A stretch of 64,000 nt of DNA from Candidatus Cloacimonas sp. (GTDB lineage: Bacteria; Cloacimonadota; Cloacimonadia; Cloacimonadales; Cloacimonadaceae), in NCBI GenBank assembly GCA_035403355.1, contig DAONFA010000002.1, positions 107,933 through 171,932 on the forward strand, written 5' to 3'. Under the pieces are notes generated by a model, which was given only the letters and a program-made list of their open reading frames with translations, was not told the origin of the DNA and searched no databases. Numbering within the stretch: the first letter of the stretch is position 1; each line of letters begins with the position of its first letter. The translations under genes were made by a program, and so were the position numbers. Of this stretch, positions 54,791 to 64,000 are shown in pieces.

Positions 54791-55939
54791 ATGGCGATAG
54801 CAAAAATAGTATTCTGGGTTTCGTGGCTGCTTTTGGCATACCATCTTGTAGGTTACGGATTAAGCTTATATCTTATCACTTCTTTGTTCAAAAAAAAGAA
54901 GCCGGTAACTAAAGCACCGGAAGTATATCCTTCAATTACAGTTATTTGTCCTGCCTACAACGAAGAAAAGGTTATTGAGGCAAAAATTCAATCCTTTCTG
55001 AACCTGAATTATCCCCCGGAAAAAATAAAAATGATTGTAATATCAGATGATTCCACCGATAGAACTAATGAAATAGTCCAAAAATACACCAATCAAAACA
55101 TTTCCTTAATCATTCAAAAACCGAGAGCAGGTAAACAAAATGCCCATAACCTGGTTTTACCTTTGCTGGATACCGATTTTGTTTTATCCACCGATGCCAA
55201 CAGTATTTTTACTCCCGATTGTGTAAAACTTTTAGTTACTAAAATGCTTTCCGATAACAGGATAGGTCTCGTTTCCGGCGAAGTGATAATGGTTAAAAGA
55301 GGCGAGCGGGAATCAGGAGAATCAGTTTATTGGAAATATGAAGCATTTCTGAAATTGATGGATTCCCGATTGAAAACCTTAATTGGAGCTAATGGTCCTA
55401 TCTATTTAATTAGAAGAGAACTCTTTGGAAAAATTCCGTTAAACAGTCCGGATGATTTTGAACGCGTCTTAATTGCCCTAAAGCAAGGTTACATCGCTGC
55501 CTATGAGCCACAAGCCATCATTTATGAAGAAGTTACCGAAAGAGCAACGGAAGAAATAGCCCGCAAAGTAAGAATTATTACCCGTGAATGGTATGTTTTG
55601 CAACGCAATATAAAGTTATTAAACCCCTTTCGCTATCCTGCCGTAAGTTTTATTTTGTTTTTTCACAAAGTATTACGCTGGTTGTTTTTTGTTTTTGTAT
55701 TGACAGGATTTATCAGTAATGCTTTTTTGTTGCAGTATTGCTTTTACCGGGTTGTTTTTATTTTCCAGGTAATTTTCTATCTGCTGGGAACAGTAGGACT
55801 TATAAGTCAGGAGAAAGGTCACCATATTCCTTTAACGGGAATTCCGGGATATTTTGTAGCGATGGTCTATTCTTCGGCTATAGCGTTTGTGAACTTCCTG
55901 CAAAAAAAGAAGATAAATTTATGGCAACCGGTTCGCTGA
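54791..55939 (+). CDS. Membrane-associated glycosyltransferase family 2
   Basis: A 382-residue processive-type GT2. An N-terminal membrane segment leads into ITVICPAYNEEKVIEAKI, ISDDSTDRTNEIV, the STDANSIF metal motif, SPDDFERVL and REWYVLQRNIKLL. Two to three C-terminal helices follow (about 285-365). Family members polymerise or transfer sugars at the inner membrane. It begins the three-gene GT2-epimerase-oxidoreductase unit. Confidence 0.88.
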   Translation: MAIAKIVFWVSWLLLAYHLVGYGLSLYLITSLFKKKKPVTKAPEVYPSITVICPAYNEEKVIEAKIQSFLNLNYPPEKIKMIVISDDSTDRTNEIVQKYTNQNISLIIQKPRAGKQNAHNLVLPLLDTDFVLSTDANSIFTPDCVKLLVTKMLSDNRIGLVSGEVIMVKRGERESGESVYWKYEAFLKLMDSRLKTLIGANGPIYLIRRELFGKIPLNSPDDFERVLIALKQGYIAAYEPQAIIYEEVTERATEEIARKVRIITREWYVLQRNIKLLNPFRYPAVSFILFFHKVLRWLFFVFVLTGFISNAFLLQYCFYRVVFIFQVIFYLLGTVGLISQEKGHHIPLTGIPGYFVAMVYSSAIAFVNFLQKKKINLWQPVR

Positions 55940-55949
55940 AGGAGAAAAA

Positions 55950-56942
55950 ATGAATATTCTAATCACCGGCAGCAATGGCTTTGTCGGTTCCAACTTAATG
56001 CGGGAATTGGAAAAAGACGGGCATACCGTTTGCGGTATAGATATCAGTGAACATTGCGAAGGGGAAAAGCATCCGGAAACACAACTCGGCGATATTAGAA
56101 ATTTGCAAGACCTGAACAGAATTTCTTCTGTCTTCGGGCAAAAGCATAACAGCCAATTGGAGCTGATAATTCATTGTGCAGCAGCTAAGAATGATTTTGG
56201 CATTTCCCGCCGGGAATATTACAGCCACAATAAATACGGCACCCAAACATTACTGAATTTTGCCACCGGGAAAGGGATTAAGAAATTGATTTACTTCAGT
56301 TCTGTTGGCGTTTTTGGCTATCCGGAAGGGAAAGCAAACGAGGACTCACCTTATAATCCTGATAGCGATTACGGGGCATCAAAACTGGCAGGAGAGCTGC
56401 TTTGCATCAAATGGCAACAGCAAAATCCGGAACGCGAACTTGTGGTTTTGCGTCCGGCAGCCATTTTCGGTCCCAATAATTATACCAATACCTATAAACT
56501 TATAGACACTTTACATAGAAGACCTTTTTTAACCGTCGGCGAAGGCAAGCATATTAAAACAATTGTCTCTATCTCTACAGTGATTGATATGACCCGTTTT
56601 GCAATGCAAAAATCAGCTGCCGGCTACCAGCATTATAACTGTATTGATGAGCCATATTTAACCCTCAAAGAATTGATGGAACTAATTTGTTCGCATCCCG
56701 GGTTTACCATGCCCCGCATAAAAATTCCTCTGCAGGCAGCAATTGGAATCGGTATGCTCTTTGATATCCCGGCTAAACTATTTTCCATAGACCTACCGGT
56801 TAATAGTAACAGGATGCGTAAATTGGGAACGGCAACTTATTTTACTGCCGAAAAAGCTAAAAGAGACGGCTTTGTGCAAAAAATTTCTCTGCAAGATAGC
56901 ATCGCCGCAATGTGCGATTGGTATCTTTCAATAAATAAATAA
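55950..56942 (+). CDS. NAD-dependent epimerase/dehydratase
   Basis: A 330-residue short-chain-type nucleotide-sugar enzyme. The NAD loop is TGSNGFVG (6-13) and the catalytic pair is Y141-x3-K145 (YGASK). LRPAAIFGPNN is conserved. It probably makes a UDP- or dTDP-linked sugar for the adjacent transferase. Substrate not predicted. Confidence 0.9.
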   Translation: MNILITGSNGFVGSNLMRELEKDGHTVCGIDISEHCEGEKHPETQLGDIRNLQDLNRISSVFGQKHNSQLELIIHCAAAKNDFGISRREYYSHNKYGTQTLLNFATGKGIKKLIYFSSVGVFGYPEGKANEDSPYNPDSDYGASKLAGELLCIKWQQQNPERELVVLRPAAIFGPNNYTNTYKLIDTLHRRPFLTVGEGKHIKTIVSISTVIDMTRFAMQKSAAGYQHYNCIDEPYLTLKELMELICSHPGFTMPRIKIPLQAAIGIGMLFDIPAKLFSIDLPVNSNRMRKLGTATYFTAEKAKRDGFVQKISLQDSIAAMCDWYLSINK

Positions 56943-56964
56943 ATAAATTAACAGGAGTTCTTGG

Positions 56965-57993
56965 ATGAAAACAGTTAAAATCGGTTTAATTGGCTGCGGT
57001 CGTATTTCCAAAAATCACTTAGATGCCGTAACTCAAATTCCCGAAGCGGAGTTTGTTGCCGCAAGCGATATTAGGGAAGAAAAAATGCAGGTAGTAGCAG
57101 AAAATTACGGCATTAAAAATCTCTACACCAACTATCGGGAAATGTTGGAAAAGGAAAATTTAAACCTCGTTTCAATTTGCACTCCCAGTGGCTTGCATCC
57201 TCAAATGGGAATTGAAGTAGCTAATCATAAAATCAATGTGTTAACCGAGAAACCGATGGCTACCAATATTGAGGCAGCCGATGATTTAATTAAAGCTTGC
57301 GACCAAAACAATGTGAAACTTTTCGTGGTAAAACAAAATCGCCTCAATTCAACTATGCAGCTACTTAAAAGAGCAATTGATAAAGGACGCTTTGGCAGAA
57401 TTTATTTAGCCGAATCCAATGTCTTCTGGCAAAGACCTCAGGCATATTACGATGCCGAAAAATGGCGTGGAACCTGGGAATTTGACGGCGGTGCCTTTAT
57501 GAATCAGGCAAGTCATTATGTGGATGCACTTTATTGGTTATTAGGGAATGTGGATAGTGTTATGGCTTACACAGCAACTATGGCTCGCCGCATTGAAGCG
57601 GAAGATACGGGTTGTGCTATCTTGCATTTCCGCAATGGGTTAATAGCAACTATCAATGTTACAATGCTAACCTATCCCAAAAATTTTGAGGGCTCCATTA
57701 CGATCATCGGAGAAAAAGGAACCGTTAAAATCGGAGGCGTTGCCGTAAATAAAATAGAAAAATGGGAATTTGAGGATTACGATGACGATGATCGTATTGC
57801 TCAGGATGCCAATTATCAGCCGCCAAATGTGTATGGCTTTGGACATAATCCTTACTATCGCAATGTGATAGATGTCCTCTTAGGCAAAGATGTGCCCTCC
57901 ACCGACGGCAGAGATGGCAGAAAATCCGTAGAAATCATTCAGGCAATATACCGTTCCGCCAAAACCGGAAAACGCGTCTCTCTGCCTTTGTAA
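56965..57993 (+). CDS. Gfo/Idh/MocA oxidoreductase, WlbA/WbpB-like
   Basis: A 342-residue NAD(P)-dependent dehydrogenase. The nucleotide loop is IGLIGCGRISKNH, the catalytic lysine is K96 in EKPMATN, and EFDGGAFMNQASHYVDALYWLLG with the later H of that helix matches the WlbA/WbpB group, which oxidises UDP-GlcNAcA at C3 in 2,3-diamino sugar synthesis. The transaminase partner is not in the window. A good AGGAG precedes the ATG. Confidence 0.88.
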   Translation: MKTVKIGLIGCGRISKNHLDAVTQIPEAEFVAASDIREEKMQVVAENYGIKNLYTNYREMLEKENLNLVSICTPSGLHPQMGIEVANHKINVLTEKPMATNIEAADDLIKACDQNNVKLFVVKQNRLNSTMQLLKRAIDKGRFGRIYLAESNVFWQRPQAYYDAEKWRGTWEFDGGAFMNQASHYVDALYWLLGNVDSVMAYTATMARRIEAEDTGCAILHFRNGLIATINVTMLTYPKNFEGSITIIGEKGTVKIGGVAVNKIEKWEFEDYDDDDRIAQDANYQPPNVYGFGHNPYYRNVIDVLLGKDVPSTDGRDGRKSVEIIQAIYRSAKTGKRVSLPL

Positions 57994-58260
57994 AGTGGAT
58001 ATTCACTCTTATAGGGCAGGGTAATTTTTTATCCCAGGCAAGTTTATTTCCTGAAAAGCCAAATTCCGATTTGGCAGACGCTATTGGTATTTTTACTTTA
58101 AATCCAGATAATGCAGTAGTAACCCAATTCTACAAGAAATGTTTGGACTTACAATTTTCACTTGCCTTCAATGAAACCCCACTCTCACATTTTTTTTTCA
58201 CTTATAGCCGCTCTGTAACTGGTCTCCAAACCGAAAAATAGTTAGTTCAAACAAAAAGCA
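57994..58260. other. Intergenic sequence before repeat copy C, nothing recognised
   Basis: The stretch from the oxidoreductase stop to the repeat has no frame with a ribosome site. GGGTAATTTTTTATCCC near 58020 could form a small hairpin. Confidence 0.4.
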
Positions 58261-58538
58261 TACTCTCTGGTTACTTTATTCTTTTTCTGCTACCAAATAT
58301 TTGTTACTTAGTTCCTGCTTTTTTGCGATATGCGGGGGATGAGATTCCCGTATCGTTCCCATATCGCGATACGAGAACGATACGGGATTTATATCGGAGG
58401 GTTATGGAGAAAATTTCGGGCTCCGAGGTTATGTAATAGTGGACAATGCAACCAAAAATTTTAAAAAAAACAAACAAGTAAAGGAGAAAAATAGGCGACA
58501 CTTTTCTTTTAGAGTTGGGTTACTACTGCATTATTTGG
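58261..58538 (+). repeat. 280-bp interspersed repeat with 40-bp near-palindrome (copy C)
   Basis: It matches copy A almost throughout, in the same orientation. The near-palindrome is at 58347-58386. It lies between the oxidoreductase and the peroxiredoxin, ending about 135 bases before the peroxiredoxin start, and might influence its transcription. Confidence 0.8.
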
Positions 58539-58673
58539 GTTAAATCCAAAACCGCACTAAACTGTAAATGATAAATGGATAAAAGCAATAACCCGGCTTG
58601 CAAGATTAAATTTGTTTTTAATTCTGTTTGTATTATAATATTTAGTAAATCAAATACCCTAAAGGAGAGAGAA

Positions 58674-59396
58674 ATGGATACAAGAGAAGGTATGCCTTTG
58701 TTGGGGGAGCGTTTCCCCGAAATGACCGTCGTTACTACTAAAGGTAAAATGATCCTTCCCCAGGATATGGAGGGGAAGTGGTTCGTCTTTTTCAGTCACC
58801 CGGCTGATTTTACCCCCGTCTGCACTACGGAATTTGTCGCGTTTCAAAAGCTGTATCCTAAGTTCAAAGCTCTGAATACTGAACTAATCGGCTTGAGCGT
58901 AGATCAGGTTTTTGCCCATATTAAATGGGAAGAATGGATTAAAGAACATCTTGGCGTAACAATCCAGTTTCCAATTATTGCCGATACCGGTGCTGTAGCC
59001 CGGCGCTTGGGTCTTATTCATCCCGGAAAAGGCACAAACACGGTCCGGGCAGTATTTATAGTTGATGCCAAAGGTATCATCAGAATAATTCTATATTATC
59101 CTCAAGAACTGGGACGCAATATGGAAGAAATTCTGCGTGCCGTAGAAGCTATGCAATTTTCTGATGCCAACGGTTGCTCTATGCCTGCTAACTGGCCTAA
59201 AAATGAATTGATTGGAGACAAAGTGATTATTCCAGCTGCCGCTACTGTTGACGATGCTAATGCTCGCATTGCTAAAATTAAAAAAGGAGAAATTGAGGGC
59301 TATGACTGGTGGTTTTCCTATCGGGATGCTAAACCGAAACAGGAGAAAAAATCTGCTGTTCAGCCCAAGGTCTCTCCTCGCACAAAAAAGAAATAA
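58674..59396 (+). CDS. Peroxiredoxin, Prx6/AhpC-like
   Basis: A 240-residue peroxidase. The peroxidatic cysteine is C50 in HPADFTPVCTTEF with T47 and R125, and the family tail NGCSMPANWP contains C168, the only other cysteine. It reduces H2O2 and organic hydroperoxides, as an anaerobe needs. I start at ATG 58674 with AAGGAG upstream; a longer in-frame start at 58575 has no ribosome site. The tail after residue 215 is Lys-rich. A terminator follows at 7 bases. Confidence 0.93.
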   Translation: MDTREGMPLLGERFPEMTVVTTKGKMILPQDMEGKWFVFFSHPADFTPVCTTEFVAFQKLYPKFKALNTELIGLSVDQVFAHIKWEEWIKEHLGVTIQFPIIADTGAVARRLGLIHPGKGTNTVRAVFIVDAKGIIRIILYYPQELGRNMEEILRAVEAMQFSDANGCSMPANWPKNELIGDKVIIPAAATVDDANARIAKIKKGEIEGYDWWFSYRDAKPKQEKKSAVQPKVSPRTKKK

Positions 59397-59402
59397 CACC
59401 CT

Positions 59403-59436
59403 AAAGAGGCAGTTATTTAGCTGCCTCTTTTTTTTT
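59403..59436 (+). terminator. Rho-independent terminator of the peroxiredoxin gene
   Basis: AAGAGGCAG pairs with CTGCCTCTT over an 8-base loop and is followed by a long T run. Confidence 0.9.
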
Positions 59437-59604
59437 ACAAAAAAAATGGTTGATTGGTATTGCCGTTCTCAACCCCCTAAATCCTTTCAACCCTCTCTAC
59501 CCTTCTGGTTTTCTTTTACCTCTTTGGAATATATATTGCTTAATTAATTACAATGTCAGCATTGATAAAAATATTGGATAGTATTTAAATATAAGGAGGT
59601 AACG

Positions 59605-62600
59605 ATGAAAAGGCCTCTCCTGTTTTTACTGCTTATTCTTGCTTTTATGGCTTTGAATGCCAATGAACCGGTTCCTGTTTACAATTCGCAATTCCTGGTT
59701 TTTAATCAAAAAGGATTAACTTTGCCCAACGGGGAGATGGTTTTTTTCACCAGTGCTACCAATGAAAATGATATTGATATTGTGATGACCAGGGTAACTG
59801 TTACCGGTGAAGATGTTATATCCCAATCGTTTAACATAGCTAATACTGCCGGTGAAGAATATCTGGTGGATTTGATTTTAAGTTCGGACGGCTGTATAAT
59901 TTATACCTATAATCTCCTGTTACCAGATACTGAAAGCTATGACTATGATTTATATATTCAAAAGGTCTCGCTAACCGGTCAACCCTTATGGGGCGAAACA
60001 GGAATTAATGTAACCCGGGCGTATAGTGATTATAAATTAACAGCCAATATGTCCGGAGGAGCATATCTTTTGCGAAATTGCTATTTAACTGGTAAAAATA
60101 CACTTTTTGGCTGGAATTTTGACGCTCAAGGGAATAATCTCTGGCAAACGGAAACAATTTATCAAATGCCATCCTCCTATACTTTGCAACTATCCGATGC
60201 CCTTTGCGATCAGGCAGGAAATATTATTGTTAATATGTTTGAGAGCGTTTCTTCCGATAGTTATCAGTATAGCCACTTAGTTAAATTTTCCCCTCAGGGA
60301 AATGTTGTCGGCAACGATCCTTTGGTTTCGCAAAATCAATTTGCAGGTGCTTATAAACTGTATGGCGATCCAACCGGTAATTATGTTTTATGGAAATCCG
60401 CTCTTTCCAGTTTATCTTTGCAAAAGATGGATGCCTCGGGCAATCTGCTATTGCCGGAAACTGTCTCTTATTCGCTTAGTGAAAATGCGATTTCTCCTCA
60501 TCTGGGATTTTGTTCTGATGGCAGTTTATATTATTGTGAAATGAGAAATTATCCTTTATTTCCTCTGATTTATAAATTAAATCCAAATTTACAGCCAGGT
60601 TGGACTGCTCCGGTGGAAATTCCTTTTTACTGGAATTATTATCTCAATACTTATGGAATTGCCACTGATAATTCTCTCTATCTATCTTATATTGATTATT
60701 TGAGTTATGTTGATAATGTAGATAATTGTGCTACAATGCTTACCTGCATCAATTCTGCTGATGGCAGTTTTGCTTTTCCGGTTACTTGTGTTTCCAATCA
60801 AATCTTTTATAAGGAAGCAGATAAAATTTTAATTTCTGCCGATAAAGCACTGGTATTATGGTATGATTTTACGGATGGGGATTTTGGAGTTAAAGGTCAA
60901 CTGGTTAATCCTGCCGGAACAGTTTTGCTGGAACCGGAAGGAAGAACTTTCCAATATAAACACTCCGGAAGCGTGTTAAACTACAAGGTTGTGGATTTGC
61001 CCCTGGGTTCTTGCTATGTTTACGAGCTCAATAATCTATACACCAGAAAGAAACTCTACTGCCAAATTTGTGATGATAACCTCTCTCCCTTACTTGGAGA
61101 AGAGGGAATTGAACTAAATCCCGATTCCAACGATGCAGAATGGTTAAAAGCCATTATTAAAACACCCGAAAATCAGGTGGGAATTCTCTATCTTAGCCAA
61201 AACGCTCAGGATGTATTCAGTTTATATTATCAGGCGATAGATAACAACGGTTTATGCTTATTGCCCGGAAAAGGTATCCTGCTTAAAGAAACGGTTACGG
61301 ATCAAGCTTATAATTATATGATGACCTGTGCCGATGGAGATATCCTTATTGCCTGGGAAGAAACTTATTCCCTGCTCTATAATAAAATAATTAGAGGACA
61401 GCGCTTACATAATAATGTTCCCCAATGGGATGCAGAAGGAAAAATTCTTAAGCAAAGCACTCCTTATGAATGCGGATTAGTTTATCTGGGTACAAACTAC
61501 CTCGTTTATGAGGACTATAGTTATTATTATTCCTATTCCTGGGGAATTAGGAAATTGGATGCCAGTGGAGATCCTGATCCATCCTGGCAACTCACTGATT
61601 ATATAACCAGCGGCACCCATTCTGATCTTATGCAATCTTGCTCACTGGCAGGTGATGAAATGACTGTCTTCTATATTAAAGAATTCATTTCGGGTTGGTA
61701 TTCCAGGTATGATTTATATGCTCAGAAATATAATAGCCAGGGATTACCGTTATGGGGAAATTTGGGATTTCGCATATCTTCTACCCAAGGTTCACATCCC
61801 AATGTAGCAGGTGTTTACTATGGAGATAAAATATTATTTGCTCTAAGTGATTTCAATAATGCTGAACTATATTTCTCTATAACCTATAACCTTATAAATA
61901 ATAACGGAACTATGAACTGGCAAAATATTGAACCCTTTTCTACTGAAGAGTTGTATGATGCTTATAATTTTAAGCTGGAAACTTATAACAACGATATAAA
62001 CTCCATCCTTTGGCTGTCCGATCGCAGTGACAATGATTTTAAAATTAATCACTACTATATCCTCTCCGATGGCTCCTTATACTATAATACACCGGTAACA
62101 CTTGATCAAACAGCTAAAAGAATTTCTAATTTACAGTCAGTGAATAAAGGAAGTTTCTCTCTGGCAACTTATTGCCGGAATAGATACTATATGGAATTGA
62201 AAAATTATCCTGAAGCGAAAACAAACTTTACCAGCGGAAAAACGGCGTCCTCGCCGTTTACTGGCAAACCGTTTGGTTACAGTAGTGAAGCGGAAAAAAA
62301 CCTGTCCTCCGCTTACATCCCCAAAGGAATTAACATAAACTTAACTTCCCTCTTTACCTGTAAAATTCCTTCTGAACCGGTTGTAACAATTGACCCTCTG
62401 CTTACCCCTGAAACCCTATCCTGCTGTAACTACCCGAATCCCTTCAATCCGGAAACTACAATCTGCTTTGAACTATCTTCCGCAAACAATGTCTCTCTCC
62501 AAATCTATAACCTTAAAGGACAACTAATTCGTACCCTTCTTAACGATTACTTGCCTGCTGGAAAACAATCTCTTGTTTGGAAAGGAACCGATAACGAAAA

Positions 62601-62685
62601 TAATCCCGTTGCAAGCGGGGTCTATCTGTATAAAATTAAAGCAGGTAAATACTCTCAAACAGGTAAAATGATGCTGATGAAATAA
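59605..62685 (+). CDS. Large exported protein with FlgD-like C-terminal sorting domain
   Basis: A 1026-residue protein with AAGGAGG upstream and a signal peptide (LLFLLLILAFMALNA). The body is beta-rich with recurring patterns of Asp, Tyr and Asn (for example DFTDGDFGVKGQLVNPAG) that suggest a beta-propeller, without a recognised enzyme. Residues about 925-1026 carry CNYPNPFNPETTICF and GVYLYKI, the FlgD-like sorting type. It is likely a cell-surface protein. It is a single gene between a terminator and the rRNA operon. Confidence 0.75.
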   Translation: MKRPLLFLLLILAFMALNANEPVPVYNSQFLVFNQKGLTLPNGEMVFFTSATNENDIDIVMTRVTVTGEDVISQSFNIANTAGEEYLVDLILSSDGCIIYTYNLLLPDTESYDYDLYIQKVSLTGQPLWGETGINVTRAYSDYKLTANMSGGAYLLRNCYLTGKNTLFGWNFDAQGNNLWQTETIYQMPSSYTLQLSDALCDQAGNIIVNMFESVSSDSYQYSHLVKFSPQGNVVGNDPLVSQNQFAGAYKLYGDPTGNYVLWKSALSSLSLQKMDASGNLLLPETVSYSLSENAISPHLGFCSDGSLYYCEMRNYPLFPLIYKLNPNLQPGWTAPVEIPFYWNYYLNTYGIATDNSLYLSYIDYLSYVDNVDNCATMLTCINSADGSFAFPVTCVSNQIFYKEADKILISADKALVLWYDFTDGDFGVKGQLVNPAGTVLLEPEGRTFQYKHSGSVLNYKVVDLPLGSCYVYELNNLYTRKKLYCQICDDNLSPLLGEEGIELNPDSNDAEWLKAIIKTPENQVGILYLSQNAQDVFSLYYQAIDNNGLCLLPGKGILLKETVTDQAYNYMMTCADGDILIAWEETYSLLYNKIIRGQRLHNNVPQWDAEGKILKQSTPYECGLVYLGTNYLVYEDYSYYYSYSWGIRKLDASGDPDPSWQLTDYITSGTHSDLMQSCSLAGDEMTVFYIKEFISGWYSRYDLYAQKYNSQGLPLWGNLGFRISSTQGSHPNVAGVYYGDKILFALSDFNNAELYFSITYNLINNNGTMNWQNIEPFSTEELYDAYNFKLETYNNDINSILWLSDRSDNDFKINHYYILSDGSLYYNTPVTLDQTAKRISNLQSVNKGSFSLATYCRNRYYMELKNYPEAKTNFTSGKTASSPFTGKPFGYSSEAEKNLSSAYIPKGININLTSLFTCKIPSEPVVTIDPLLTPETLSCCNYPNPFNPETTICFELSSANNVSLQIYNLKGQLIRTLLNDYLPAGKQSLVWKGTDNENNPVASGVYLYKIKAGKYSQTGKMMLMK

Positions 62686-62996
62686 ACAAGCCCTCTTTTT
62701 CGTAAACCGGCGCTTATTTACTAAAATACTTGGTTTCCACTTAGTAGAATAATGCTCTTATCCAGCTAAATTAAAAAATAATTTGCATATCTAAGGAGTT
62801 GGATTATAATATAATTATGAGAGGTTGAAGAGGCGCGAAGAGGAAAAAGATAAAAAAAGGGATTGACAAGAAAACAGCATTTAGAAATATGACGCAACCT
62901 GCCTTGCCGAGGCAGGGGGAAAAAGTTCTTTTAGTAAGAATATAGAGTGCGCAAGGGAGAGAGAAGCTCTTGTCAGTTTTTTGAAGTCATTTAGTA
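62686..62996. promoter_or_regulatory. rRNA operon leader with promoter and hairpin
   Basis: TTGACA at 62863-62868 with AAATAT 16 bases on is the probable rRNA promoter. A perfect 7-bp hairpin (CCTGCCT/AGGCAGG, 62898-62916) follows, and may take part in processing or antitermination. The upstream 170 bases hold nothing I recognise. Confidence 0.5.

Positions 62997-64000
<1,004 letters not shown>

Noticed and set aside
58575..58673. N-terminal extension of the peroxiredoxin
   Set aside because: The AAGGAG lies before the ATG at 58674 and the extension does not resemble the family.

Overview
The window reads as a bacterial chromosome segment of low-to-moderate GC with dense, co-directional operons, many 4-bp start/stop overlaps and an outer membrane. 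The partial 16S rRNA gene at the right edge, the secreted proteins ending in FlgD-like domains with a YPNPFNPET-type motif, a PorV-like outer-membrane protein, a butyrate kinase, and the LPS-type glycosyltransferases suggest a Gram-negative relative of Candidatus Cloacimonas (Cloacimonadota, formerly WWE1). That assignment is an inference from memory of these families and has not been checked by a database search.

Layout. 1-3.3 kb: the dnaE replicase gene, cut by the left edge, followed by a decayed comM fragment. 3.7-13.1 kb: a tightly coupled cassette of a PqqD-like protein, an ATP-grasp ligase, a fold-III PLP decarboxylase, a urea-transporter/M23-peptidase fusion, two TPR envelope proteins and a large lipoprotein. 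This is the best candidate in the window for an undescribed system. 13.7-18.6 kb: a DUF1292 protein, butyrate kinase, a secreted clostripain-type protease, and a dense cluster of DnaA boxes (candidate origin or DnaA sink) next to a SpoU RNA methylase. 18.6-20.5 kb: a two-gene restriction-modification module on the minus strand. 20.7-27.7 kb: a TRL-like lipoprotein, then thymidine kinase, YggT, DivIVA, purine nucleoside phosphorylase, DksA-type protein, signal peptidase II, a secreted protein and a PorV-like protein. 28.3-37.6 kb: tRNA-Arg, then an MsbA-like ABC transporter and six glycosyltransferases in one LPS-type operon, then TatD and TcdA. 37.8-41.0 kb (minus): inositol-phosphate synthase, a CDP-glycerol-type phosphotransferase and a probable inositol-phosphate cytidylyltransferase. 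41.4-49.4 kb: hutI, a pseudokinase fused to a sulfatase-modifying-factor domain, prfB with its programmed frameshift, uppS, cdsA and a secreted lamin-tail protein. 49.6-58.0 kb: a second polysaccharide locus (glycosyltransferases, Wzx flippase, epimerase, Gfo/Idh oxidoreductase). 58.7-64 kb: a peroxiredoxin, a giant secreted protein and the 5' two-thirds of a 16S rRNA gene.

How it fits together. Most of the window serves the cell envelope: two glycan loci, an inositol-phosphate module that could decorate a surface polymer, lipid-carrier synthesis (UppS, CdsA), lipoprotein processing (LspA), and four proteins with C-terminal FlgD-like domains that probably act as sorting signals. An interspersed repeat of about 280 bp with a 40-bp near-palindrome occurs three times (14.4, 41.2 and 58.3 kb) and explains several otherwise empty intergenic regions.
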